Numbered from the stretch's first letter, positions 1 through 5,858 are shown. The stretch is 6,631 nt of DNA from a bacterium (GCA_027296045.1 JAPUJS010000009.1:1-6631); one strand, 5' to 3'. Numbers and translations: made by a program. Notes: generated from the sequence alone by a model not told the origin.

Positions 1-350
1 TCAGGGGGACCTTGTTCGGTGCCCAGCATAATCCCGAAGGCGCGGTAGACATCTCCACTGCTGATCAAAATTGCCCGGGATGTGATGCCGCGAAATGTTG
101 TCATGAAGTTTTGGGCGTCGGATTGAACAAAGGAGATCATATCCAGGACCACGTCTGGACTCATTTTTTTGAACGTGTCTCGAAATGTGTCCAGATTCTT
201 GCGGTCACCGTTTACGTGCTCCACGTCTGGCAGGATGCTGCTATTTGTTTTGCCCCTGTGAAACACGGTGACACGGTGTCCGAGTTCTACCAGCCGTCGG
301 ACGGTGAAAGCGCCAATGAATCTTGTACCGCCTAAAACGAGAATTTTCAT
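1..350 (-). CDS. NAD-dependent epimerase/dehydratase family protein, N-terminal part (cut by left window edge)
   Basis: Reading from an ATG at 350 toward the left edge gives 116 open codons with no stop, so the gene continues outside the window. The protein opens with a Rossmann beta strand and a dinucleotide-binding glycine motif (MKILVLGGTRFIG, glycines at residues 7, 8 and 12). A basic residue patch follows strand 2 (VTVFHRGK, 28-34), a D at residue 49 (NGDR) is at the expected end of strand 3, and the strand-5 signature ISSGDVYRAFG is at about 96-106. This is the extended short-chain dehydrogenase pattern. The serine and Tyr102 are present, but the usual YxxxK lysine is replaced (Y-R-A-F-G), as in the CSP41-like/atypical epimerases that carry SS.DVYRA(F/Y)G. 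The substrate cannot be told. An AAGGA ribosome site lies about 11 bases before the ATG. It is preceded by its own AT-rich leader, so it may be a separate transcription unit. Confidence 0.85.
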   Translation of the reverse strand, partial: MKILVLGGTRFIGAFTVRRLVELGHRVTVFHRGKTNSSILPDVEHVNGDRKNLDTFRDTFKKMSPDVVLDMISFVQSDAQNFMTTFRGITSRAILISSGDVYRAFGIMLGTEQGPP

Positions 351-357
351 GTGTGCT

Positions 358-386
358 CGATTCCTTCTGATGCAGCAATGGAATCG
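358..386 (-). promoter_or_regulatory. Inverted repeat in the leader of the epimerase gene, overlapping its ribosome site
   Basis: Perfect 7-base arms CGATTCC/GGAATCG lie at 358-364 and 380-386, with a 15-base spacer. In the mRNA the proximal arm overlaps the AAGGA ribosome-binding sequence of the epimerase gene, so folding could partly hide it. The arms could equally be a dyad operator. They are short, and I cannot exclude chance. The surrounding stretch 351-430 is AT-rich, holds a TTTTTTAAAAAA palindrome at 415-426, and contains no gene other than the end of the methyltransferase remnant. Confidence 0.3.
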
Positions 387-418
387 GTCTTCGTGTTTAT
401 TTAAAAGAGCCTGATTTT

Positions 419-568
419 TTAAAAAAGTTGGTGGAAAGATATGCTGTTATCACGCTGTCTGTTGGGCGCTGTGCCACGTGTGTAGAGTTCGTCGTATTCC
501 GAAGCCCTCTGGTCGTAGTATTCAAACATGCTTCTTTTCAGGTTCGCATTCATATTATGTTCTTTCAT
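419..568 (-). pseudogene. Truncated class I SAM-dependent methyltransferase (49-codon N-terminal remnant)
   Basis: An ATG at 568 overlaps the TGA of the upstream kinase-like gene in an ATGA junction. It starts a 49-codon frame ending in TAA at 419-421. Residues 14-34 contain MFEYYDQRASEYDELYTRG, the very typical N-terminal helix of small class I methyltransferases (YYD.RA.EYDE.Y). The family is normally 200 residues or more, and the SAM-binding glycine motif should follow some 20-40 residues later. Here similarity stops after about residue 35, the sequence turns AT-rich, and the frame closes. No continuation is visible in the other frames before the epimerase starts at 350. I read it as the 5' stub of a methyltransferase left by a deletion, formerly translationally coupled to the kinase. 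A functional micropeptide is possible but unsupported. Confidence 0.6.
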
Positions 569-1395
569 CCGGCTTGAGAACGTGCTTCAGACCAGGCTGT
601 GTGAAAGGCTTGCATCGAAGGGAATCGGGCGCTTCTTTTTTCGGCGCAGGCGCGTTGGATTACACTGAACAGGACATCGTTGCCTCGAAAGGGTGTGCGT
701 TCCAAGGATAATAAGACGACGGCTGTTCGGCCCATCGTGAATACGTTGGTGCATTCGTCGATCCGTTCTCCCTTTTGAAATTCTTCGGGGGCCATAAAAC
801 GGGAAGATCCAAACATCCGCCCCATTTCGTTGGTGAAGGGGCCCTGGTGATATAGATCGAGATCCATGATGTGCATCTTTTGTCGGTCGAAGTCGTAGAT
901 TAATGTACCGTCGTAGAAGTCGACAGCAATCCATCCCAGGGCGCTTAAGTCCAGGTGGATCTTATAGATGGTGTCCAGAGCCTTCAGAATCTGTTCAACG
1001 GGTAAGTGCTTGAATCGCTGGAAGGCCGATTCGGGATTGTCCCGGTGTTCCCGACCAACGCCGAGGCACTCTCCATCGACCCATTCATAAATCAGCATTG
1101 GGCCATCGGGAGATTCGATCACGTTGTGGAGGGCCGGCAATGAGGGATGGGTGTAGCTTGTGTGAATCTGGATGGCGGTTTGAAGCGGCTTGATCCGGGC
1201 GTTGAGATCCTGGTGGTGCACCACGGCATCTGGATCTCCGGCTGTTTTGACGAAATATCGGTCCTGATCGACTCGAACGCCGTAGGATAGATTTCCCGAA
1301 CCATTGTCGATGACCTGGAAGATGTGGCCTGTAGATTGGAGAAACGCTTCGGGCTTTTGATCGGTGTGGTCGACGTCTATCAGTGGGTGACTCAT
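565..1395 (-). CDS. Divergent serine/threonine protein kinase-fold protein
   Basis: A 276-residue protein starts at ATG 1395 with an excellent AAGGAG site (1401-1406) five bases upstream. Kinase landmarks appear in order: a glycine-rich loop-like NGSGNLSYGV (31-40); a candidate ATP lysine in RYFVK (Lys50); a hinge-like LIYEWVDGE (101-109); a catalytic-loop segment GWIAVDFYDGTLIYDFD (154-170), where Asp159 aligns with the HRD aspartate; IMDLDLY (176-182) in place of DFG; and SSRFMAPEEF (197-206) with the APE motif, followed by a helix-F region with TMGRTA. The H and R of HRD, the catalytic-loop Lys and Asn, and the G of DFG are all changed, so it may be an atypical kinase, a small-molecule kinase or a pseudokinase. 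There is no membrane segment or sensor domain, so it is a stand-alone cytoplasmic catalytic domain. It follows the ABC transporter genes by 88 bases and overlaps the methyltransferase remnant by four. Confidence 0.75.
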   Translation of the reverse strand: MSHPLIDVDHTDQKPEAFLQSTGHIFQVIDNGSGNLSYGVRVDQDRYFVKTAGDPDAVVHHQDLNARIKPLQTAIQIHTSYTHPSLPALHNVIESPDGPMLIYEWVDGECLGVGREHRDNPESAFQRFKHLPVEQILKALDTIYKIHLDLSALGWIAVDFYDGTLIYDFDRQKMHIMDLDLYHQGPFTNEMGRMFGSSRFMAPEEFQKGERIDECTNVFTMGRTAVVLLSLERTPFRGNDVLFSVIQRACAEKRSARFPSMQAFHTAWSEARSQAG

Positions 1396-1400
1396 CTCGG

Positions 1401-1406
1401 CTCCTT
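1401..1406 (-). promoter_or_regulatory. Ribosome-binding site of the kinase-like gene
   Basis: AAGGAG stands five bases upstream of the ATG at 1395 and fixes that start. The 88-base gap 1396-1483 holds no clear terminator for the transporter operon, so read-through into the kinase gene is possible. Confidence 0.7.
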
Positions 1407-1483
1407 GGGTTATGCAATTTAGACAGGCTTGGGCCGAAATAGGTTTTGGTCGTGTCTACAATGGGATAGGCTCCACCTTTTTA

Positions 1484-2980
1484 TTATTCGCGTATGGTCA
1501 AAATGGTGCCGGATGAGATGCGCAGATGTTTGCGGATGGTTTGCGAGATGGTGTCGATGCCCATATTGAGGACGGCGGTGAGGAGGATGAGAAAGACCGC
1601 CCGGTCCAGTTTGTCGTCGGAGATGGCGCTGTCGATGAAGAAGCCCAGGGTGTAGATGCCCAGGATGCCTAAGATGGCGGATTCTCGCATCATGACTTCC
1701 CAACGGTAGAAGAGGAAGGCCAGGAACTGGCCGTAGACGCGGGGGAGGATTTCGAAAAAGTAGCGGTTGAGGTTTTTGAGAGGGGCGTCGATGCGCAGGC
1801 GAACGAGGTCGGCGTTTTGACCGGTGAGGTAGGCGAGGATGGCCCCGTTGTGGAGGAGGATGGCCAGGACGGCGGGCAACATCGAGGGACCCCAGAGCTG
1901 GACGAAGATGTAGGCCAGAATATATTCGGGGGTTGTGCGCAAAACGATGAGCGCGTAGTGGAAAAGGCGGGCGGTGAGTGGGTTTACAAAGTGGCGACAG
2001 ATGGCTGCAAAGCCGAAAAGGGTGAACAAGCCCGTGCCTGCCAAAACGATTTGTGTGAGCACGACCGTGTCCCAGATGCCCGGCAGGCCTTCCTGGGTCA
2101 AGATGTGGACGGTCCAATCTCGCACCTGGAAAATGGGGAAATTCACTTCCTGGGTGCCGGAGAGGACTCCTTCCCGACGCATCGGCCAGGGAAGGATTTC
2201 GTAGGTCAGAAAGCGGGTAATATTGATCCAGGAAAGGGAGATTTCTTTGGAGAGGAGGGCGAAGGCCGTCAGGATATAAAGGGCGACAAGGCGGGGTTTG
2301 AGCCAGTAGCGCAGGGAGACGATGAGGAGGTAGAAGCCGTAGAGGAGGGCGGCGGCTTCGGAATAGAGGCCTTCCCGGAAGGCGGTTTCGAGGTGGAATC
2401 CCAGGGTGGGCAGGCCGATGAAACCCAAAATGGCGCTGGAACGCAGGGCACATTCAAAGCGGTAGGCGGTGTAGTGTTTGATGTCGGCATACGTGACCGG
2501 GAGGACGGCGTAGAAGAATTGGGAGATCGCTCCGGTGTTTTGTGGGAGTCCTTTTTGAGGGGTCTGGTCGGCTTCCTGAAGGATTTCGGCGTAGACTTTG
2601 CCAAAGACGCCGGCGTAGGGAAGGGCAATGGACAGGACACCGCAGATGGGGTTGAGGCCCACAATGGGCAAGAAGAGGAAGGCCCAGAAAATTTCATGGA
2701 TGGCGCGGACAAAAGCGCAGAAGAGGCGGACGGGGGTGCTGTGAAAAAAGAAGGCGAGAATGACGCCCCCAAAAACGCCCAATGAAATGCCGCAGAAGGC
2801 AAAGGTGAGGGTATTGAGCAGGGCATTTCGGAAGGTGTAGAGGACGGGCAGGTCGGGGGTGATGGCCCCTATGAACATGCGGTGGATTTCCTGCCAGGGG
2901 TCCAGGGTGGTGACTTCCAGGTCGGCGATCAGGAGGCAGAAGCAGGCGATGGCAAGGAAATAGAGGCTGGTTCTTAACAC
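1484..2980 (-). CDS. Fused double ABC transporter permease (PhnE-like), putative selenate/oxyanion importer
   Basis: A 498-residue, very hydrophobic inner-membrane protein with a GTG start at 2980, three bases after the ATPase stop; it ends in tandem TAA stops. It holds two PhnE/PtxC-type permease modules in one chain. Each ends in a recognisable cytoplasmic EAA-type loop that contacts the ATPase: residues about 158-189 (VLPVTYADIKHYTAYRFE..LRSSAILGFIG) and about 411-441 (ILPRVYGQFLAFLFYRWE..MRESAILGILG). Hydrophobic segments precede each loop, for example near 5-20, 53-78, 94-125, 208-243, 303-326 and 340-385. Usual PhnE proteins are about 260-280 residues and work as dimers, so this gene encodes both halves of the channel covalently joined. 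It would move the anion delivered by the binding protein of this operon into the cytoplasm. Substrate assignment rests on the binding protein, not on this gene. Confidence 0.88.
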   Translation of the reverse strand: MLRTSLYFLAIACFCLLIADLEVTTLDPWQEIHRMFIGAITPDLPVLYTFRNALLNTLTFAFCGISLGVFGGVILAFFFHSTPVRLFCAFVRAIHEIFWAFLFLPIVGLNPICGVLSIALPYAGVFGKVYAEILQEADQTPQKGLPQNTGAISQFFYAVLPVTYADIKHYTAYRFECALRSSAILGFIGLPTLGFHLETAFREGLYSEAAALLYGFYLLIVSLRYWLKPRLVALYILTAFALLSKEISLSWINITRFLTYEILPWPMRREGVLSGTQEVNFPIFQVRDWTVHILTQEGLPGIWDTVVLTQIVLAGTGLFTLFGFAAICRHFVNPLTARLFHYALIVLRTTPEYILAYIFVQLWGPSMLPAVLAILLHNGAILAYLTGQNADLVRLRIDAPLKNLNRYFFEILPRVYGQFLAFLFYRWEVMMRESAILGILGIYTLGFFIDSAISDDKLDRAVFLILLTAVLNMGIDTISQTIRKHLRISSGTILTIRE

Positions 2981-2983
2981 GGC

Positions 2984-3640
2984 CTACTCAGAGGGTTTGT
3001 AGAGATCGGTCAGGATTTTTTGCGAAACCTGGTTGCTGGGCAGGTCAAAAACCAGGCGGCCCAGGCGCAGCCCCAGGATGCGGTCGAAGTGTTCGAGGGC
3101 CAACTGGACGTCGTGCATCGCAAGGACGAGTGTGCTGGACTTCTGTTTGAGCAGGTTGAGCACCGCGTGGGCTTGATGCGGGTCCACGGAGGAGACGGGT
3201 TCATCCCCCAGGATGGCGTTGGTGCCTCTGTAGATTGCCCGGGCAATAGCCGTTCGTTGTTGCTGGCCTCCGGAGAGCTCGTGGACCGGATCGAAACATT
3301 TGTCGGCCATACCGAGGCCTTCGAGAAGCGGGGTGACGGCATCTAGCTCTCGCTGTTTGGGGTGGATGAGATTGAGCAGATTGTAGAAGGTGCTGTGCTG
3401 GTCTAAGCGTCCGGCGCACACATTGTGGAAGACGGAGAGTTGTGGGGTCAGCGCATAGTCCTGGTGGATCAATACGGCGCGGTCTTGTTGCATTTCGTAG
3501 AGTTTTCGGAGCAGGGTTGTTTTGCCGGCTCCACTGGCGCCAATGAGGACGACCTTTTCGCCCGCTTCGATCTGGAACGAGACGTCCTGAAGGACCGGGG
3601 TATTGCCGTATGCGATGCTGACGTGATTGAGGGTGAACAT
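2984..3640 (-). CDS. ABC transporter ATP-binding protein (PhnC-like), putative selenate/oxyanion importer
   Basis: A 218-residue nucleotide-binding subunit starts at ATG 3640. All the catalytic motifs are present: Walker A GASGAGKT (34-41), Q-loop Gln60 (LIHQDYAL), signature LSGGQQQR (122-129), Walker B AILGDEP (142-148) with catalytic Glu147, D-loop SSVDP (150-154) and switch His176 (LAMHD). It is somewhat shorter than typical PhnC (about 250-260), lacking most of the C-terminal tail. It should energise import through the fused permease encoded three bases downstream, with which it is almost certainly co-translated. The ribosome site is weak or distant: GAGAGG lies about 14 bases before the ATG. 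The gap to the binding-protein gene upstream is 93 bases and contains a long hairpin, suggesting lower expression than the binding protein. Confidence 0.93.
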   Translation of the reverse strand: MFTLNHVSIAYGNTPVLQDVSFQIEAGEKVVLIGASGAGKTTLLRKLYEMQQDRAVLIHQDYALTPQLSVFHNVCAGRLDQHSTFYNLLNLIHPKQRELDAVTPLLEGLGMADKCFDPVHELSGGQQQRTAIARAIYRGTNAILGDEPVSSVDPHQAHAVLNLLKQKSSTLVLAMHDVQLALEHFDRILGLRLGRLVFDLPSNQVSQKILTDLYKPSE

Positions 3641-3679
3641 ACCGATTCGGAATACCTCTCTTTTTTGGGAATGGAAATC

Positions 3680-3720
3680 GGTAGGCCCCGTTTCTTTTCC
3701 AGGAGGAAACGGGGCCTATC
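3680..3720 (-). promoter_or_regulatory. Strong hairpin between the binding-protein and ATPase genes, no U-tract
   Basis: Arms 3682-3694 and 3706-3718 are perfect 13-base complements (TAGGCCCCGTTTC/GAAACGGGGCCTA). One G-U and one G-C pair can extend the stem to 15, around an 11-base loop. It lies 14 bases after the binding-protein stop. The minus-strand mRNA has no run of U after the stem, so it is not a typical intrinsic terminator. Such intercistronic hairpins often protect the upstream mRNA or partly attenuate transcription, giving binding protein in excess over membrane subunits; that role is inferred here. Confidence 0.7.
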
Positions 3721-3733
3721 CTAAATGTAATGC

Positions 3734-4591
3734 CTATTTTTCAATAATCCCCACGTCGATGGCCGTCTGAAGGATGGGGTCGTACATCGCATTGTCAGCT
3801 TTGATGAATTTGGAGCGTGGGAAGGAGTTCAGAAGTTTGCGGTCTTTCATGTCCAGGAGGGCGGCCTGAACTTTTTGGACAAAGTCTTTGCCGTAGACTT
3901 TCTCCACATCGCCCCGAATGGACCAGTTGTAATCCGGGTAGCTGGGGGTTTGCCAGATGACGCGGATTTTGGATTCGTCCATGACACCGGCGGCCCGTTC
4001 TTTTTGCCAGACCCTGAAGTTGACGGCCCCCACCTGGTAGCTGCCCGATTGCACCAGGGCGATGGTTTTGGAGTGGTCGCCGCTGAAGCCCACACGCTTG
4101 AAGATATCTCTGGGGGCTTTTTGGAAGTGCTGGCGGATGAAAAACTCGGGCATCAAACGGCCGGATGTAGACCCTTTGGAACCAAAGATGAAGGTGTGAC
4201 CTTGAATGGCGTCCGGGAATGTTTTGGACGGCTGGAGGCCGGTGGATGTGTTGGCAATGATATAGGTGATAAATTGCAGGTCTTCTTCCCCCTGGGCAAT
4301 GGCAACAGCACCCGGAACGGCGCGGCGAGCCAGCACGCCGGAAAGACCACCGAACCAGGCAAGCTGGACGTGGTTGTTTTTGAAGGCCGCCACCGAGGCG
4401 CTGTAGGAATTGACGGGGATGTATTGGACAGAGACGCCGAGCTTTTCGGAAAGGTAGGTGGCGATTTTGCCAAAGCGTTCGTTGAGCCGGGTGGTGTTCT
4501 GATCTGGAACCGCAGTGAATTGGAAGGTTTGGGCAGAAACAGGCGTGAGTGAGGTCTGAATGAAGAGGACGAAAAAGAGAATGGATTTCAC
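3734..4591 (-). CDS. Periplasmic binding protein of a putative selenate ABC transporter (PhnD/PtxB superfamily)
   Basis: A 285-residue protein starts at GTG 4591, with AAGAG nine bases upstream. Residues 1-20 form a signal peptide (basic Lys2, hydrophobic core, cleavage after SLTPVSA). The mature protein has the type II periplasmic binding fold of the phosphonate/phosphite group. Landmarks are FTAVPDQNTTRL (25-36), YIPVNSYSASVAAF (57-70), VQLAWFGGLSG (75-85), GSKGSTSGRLMPEF (137-150), RVGFSGDHSKTIALVQSG (166-183), and the C-terminal NSFPRSKFIKADN. From memory, these stretches match almost word for word the family annotated as putative selenate ABC transporter substrate-binding proteins, whose genes often occur near selenium-use genes. 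The STSG turn is the expected anion-binding site. It captures the ligand for the ATPase and double permease downstream. Selenate versus another oxyanion (phosphonate, phosphite) cannot be settled from sequence, but the neighbouring selenoprotein supports selenium. Confidence 0.88.
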   Translation of the reverse strand: MKSILFFVLFIQTSLTPVSAQTFQFTAVPDQNTTRLNERFGKIATYLSEKLGVSVQYIPVNSYSASVAAFKNNHVQLAWFGGLSGVLARRAVPGAVAIAQGEEDLQFITYIIANTSTGLQPSKTFPDAIQGHTFIFGSKGSTSGRLMPEFFIRQHFQKAPRDIFKRVGFSGDHSKTIALVQSGSYQVGAVNFRVWQKERAAGVMDESKIRVIWQTPSYPDYNWSIRGDVEKVYGKDFVQKVQAALLDMKDRKLLNSFPRSKFIKADNAMYDPILQTAIDVGIIEK

Positions 4592-4618
4592 AGGCGATTT
4601 CTCTTGATGTGGAAAGTT

Positions 4619-4651
4619 AAAAAAAAGCGGAACCGATCTTTTGGTTCCGCT
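4619..4651 (-). terminator. Rho-independent terminator after the rhodanese-MoeB gene
   Basis: On the minus strand a stem AGCGGAACC/GGTTCCGCT (4643-4651 with 4626-4634) can be extended inward by an A-T and a wobble pair to a four-base loop. It is followed at once by eight T (4626-4619). It lies about 22 bases after the TAA of the rhodanese-MoeB gene, ending the mrp-moeB transcript. Only about 27 bases separate the T-tract from the GTG of the binding-protein gene. The transporter operon's promoter must therefore overlap the terminator or lie inside moeB, or the operon is fed by read-through. Confidence 0.9.
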
Positions 4652-4673
4652 CCTTTGTGGTTCTGAGGCCGCC

Positions 4674-5858
4674 TTAATCGTCGGCAGCCGCCCCGTGGTC
4701 GATCGAGCAGAATGCCTTGTAGTCGATCAACTCGGTGATGCTGGGGTTGTCGCCGCACACCGGGCAGGCCGGGTCGCGGCGGACTTTGAAGGTGCGGAAA
4801 CTCATGGCCAGGGCGTCGTATACCAGCAGTCTGCCGATGAGGAGTTCGCCCTGACCGAGGATCAGTTTGACGGTTTCAGTGGCCTGAACCAGGCCAACGG
4901 TGCCGGGCAGCACGCCCAGCACACCAGCTTCGTCTCATGACGGGGCGAGGTCCGCCGGGGGCGGTGCCGAATACAAGCACCGGTAGCAGGGGCCCTCTTT
5001 GTCACAGGGATAGATGGTGATCTGGCCTTCAAAGCGGTAGATGCTACCGTCCACGATGGGCTTGCCCAGAAAAACGCAGGCGTCGTTGACCAGGTAACGC
5101 GTTTCAAAATTATCGCACCCATTGACGACAATGTCATAATTGGGTAGGATGTCCATAATATTGTGGGACATGAGGTAGTCGGTGTGCGGGATCACGTGGC
5201 AGCCCGGGTTGATTTCCCGCAGGGTTTCGTAGGCCGAAATGGCTTTGAGCCGGCCAACATCGGAGGTGCCGTGCAGGATCTGGCGTTGCAGGTTGGTGAC
5301 GTCCACAACATCGGCGTCTACAATGCCGAGTGTGCCCACACCGGCAGCAGCCAGGTATAGGGCCGTTGGACTGCCCAGGCCGCCGGCGCCGATGAGCAGG
5401 ACTTTGGCGTTCAAAAGTTTGCCCTGTCCTTTTTCGCCCACTTCGGGGATAAGCAGGTGGCGGGAGTAGCGCTGGATTTCGCTTTTGGAAAGTGGCCGGT
5501 CGCGTTCGGTGTCGAGCCCGGCGGCAACCCATCCGTTAAATCCACCTTCGATGTAGGCGACGTCTTCATAGCCCATCTCTTGCAGGGCGTGGGCCGAAAG
5601 AGGACCCTGTCCACCGTCTCCGTAGACCAGGATCGAGGTGCTCCGTTCGTTTTCGATGCTTTCGATACGGAGTTCCAGAAAGCCCCGGGGCACGTTTTGT
5701 GCGCCCGGAATATAGCCTTCCATGTAAGCTTCCCGTTCCCGAACGTCCAGAAGAAGGGGGGCCCAACTGCCCTGTAGCTGTTTTTGGGCTTCTTCGGGTG
5801 AGACCCTTTCTACTTCCGACTGGATCTGGTCCAGGAGGGTATCGAGTGCTGTACCCAT
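4674..5858 (-). CDS. moeB: Rhodanese-MoeB/ThiF fusion, sulfur-carrier adenylyltransferase; apparent selenoprotein (Sec308 at in-frame TGA)
   Basis: ATG 5858 to TAA 4674 gives 394 residues if the TGA at 4937-4935 is read as selenocysteine. Residues about 16-118 are a rhodanese domain (LLLDVREREAY 35-45, IPGAQNVPRG 50-59, GGFNGWVAAG 105-114); its active-site Cys is Gly80 (VYGDGG). Residues about 121-394 are the E1-like adenylyltransferase: GAGGLGS (157-163), NLQRQ (Arg192), Lys205, NGCDNF (Asp249), and zinc ligands CYRC (291, 294) and CPVC (365, 368). Codon 308 is TGA, within LAPS-U-DEAGVLGVLPG. Relatives have Cys here, equivalent to E. coli ThiF Cys184 and MoeB Cys187. MoeB/ThiF adenylate the C-terminal Gly-Gly of MoaD/ThiS sulfur carriers. 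The frame and family match continue unchanged past the TGA, and a SECIS-like hairpin follows. The ATG at 5858 has AGAGG upstream; a TTG at 5936 is in frame but has no ribosome site. MoeB-type selenoproteins have been reported from marine metagenomes. The alternative is a nonsense mutation. Confidence 0.85.
4899..4925 (-). promoter_or_regulatory. Candidate bacterial SECIS element in the moeB mRNA
   Basis: Directly behind the UGA the mRNA folds as a lower stem GGUG/CACC, a two-base UG bulge on the 5' side, an upper stem CUGGGC/GCCCGG (one G-U pair) and a five-base apical loop GUGCU at 4909-4913. The loop begins 22 bases after the UGA and its first base is G. This agrees with the known bacterial SECIS consensus: loop about 16-37 bases from UGA, a G among the first two loop bases, and an upper stem of at least four pairs. 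SelB would bind it to deliver Sec-tRNA. The fold was done by eye. Confidence 0.7.
4935..4937 (-). other. In-frame TGA, predicted selenocysteine codon (Sec308 of MoeB)
   Basis: The codon TGA falls between TCA (Ser307) and GAC (Asp309), in the same frame as both halves of the MoeB domain. It takes the place of the conserved cysteine in the family motif PSC.EAGVLG. No base gain or loss is needed to join the two halves, which separates this from a frameshift. Confidence 0.8.

Noticed and set aside
565..567. The TGA ending the kinase-like gene as a second selenocysteine codon
   Set aside because: Only four codons (Lys-Asn-Ile-Ile) follow before another TGA, and there is no conserved downstream domain in that frame.
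478..711. A 77-codon plus-strand frame
   Set aside because: It is antisense to the methyltransferase remnant and the kinase 3' end, with no ribosome site or family resemblance.
1419..2453. A 344-codon minus-strand frame rich in Pro, Arg and His
   Set aside because: It is an alternate frame inside the permease gene, with low-complexity composition typical of a shifted frame in GC-rich DNA. The permease frame has strong family motifs.
1817..2785. A 322-codon open frame on the plus strand, rich in Gly, Glu and Asp
   Set aside because: It is antisense to the double permease. The composition is the mirror of hydrophobic codons on the other strand, and there is no recognisable domain or ribosome site.
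3680..3720. Intrinsic terminator between binding-protein and ATPase genes
   Set aside because: The stem is strong, but neither strand has a U-tract after it, and the genes downstream plainly belong to the same transporter.
3875..4552. A 225-codon plus-strand frame
   Set aside because: It is antisense to the binding-protein gene, whose own frame has a signal peptide and clear family motifs.
4674..4922. A separate small gene starting at GTG 4922 (82 codons)
   Set aside because: It begins in the middle of the conserved MoeB motif EAGVLG, has no ribosome site, and is the C-terminal part of the MoeB domain in the same frame as the part before the TGA.
4935..4937. Plain pseudogene or sequencing error as explanation of the in-frame TGA
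   Set aside because: This is not fully excluded, but the position at the conserved Cys, the SECIS-like hairpin, intact flanking codons and the adjacent selenium-type transporter make selenocysteine the better reading.
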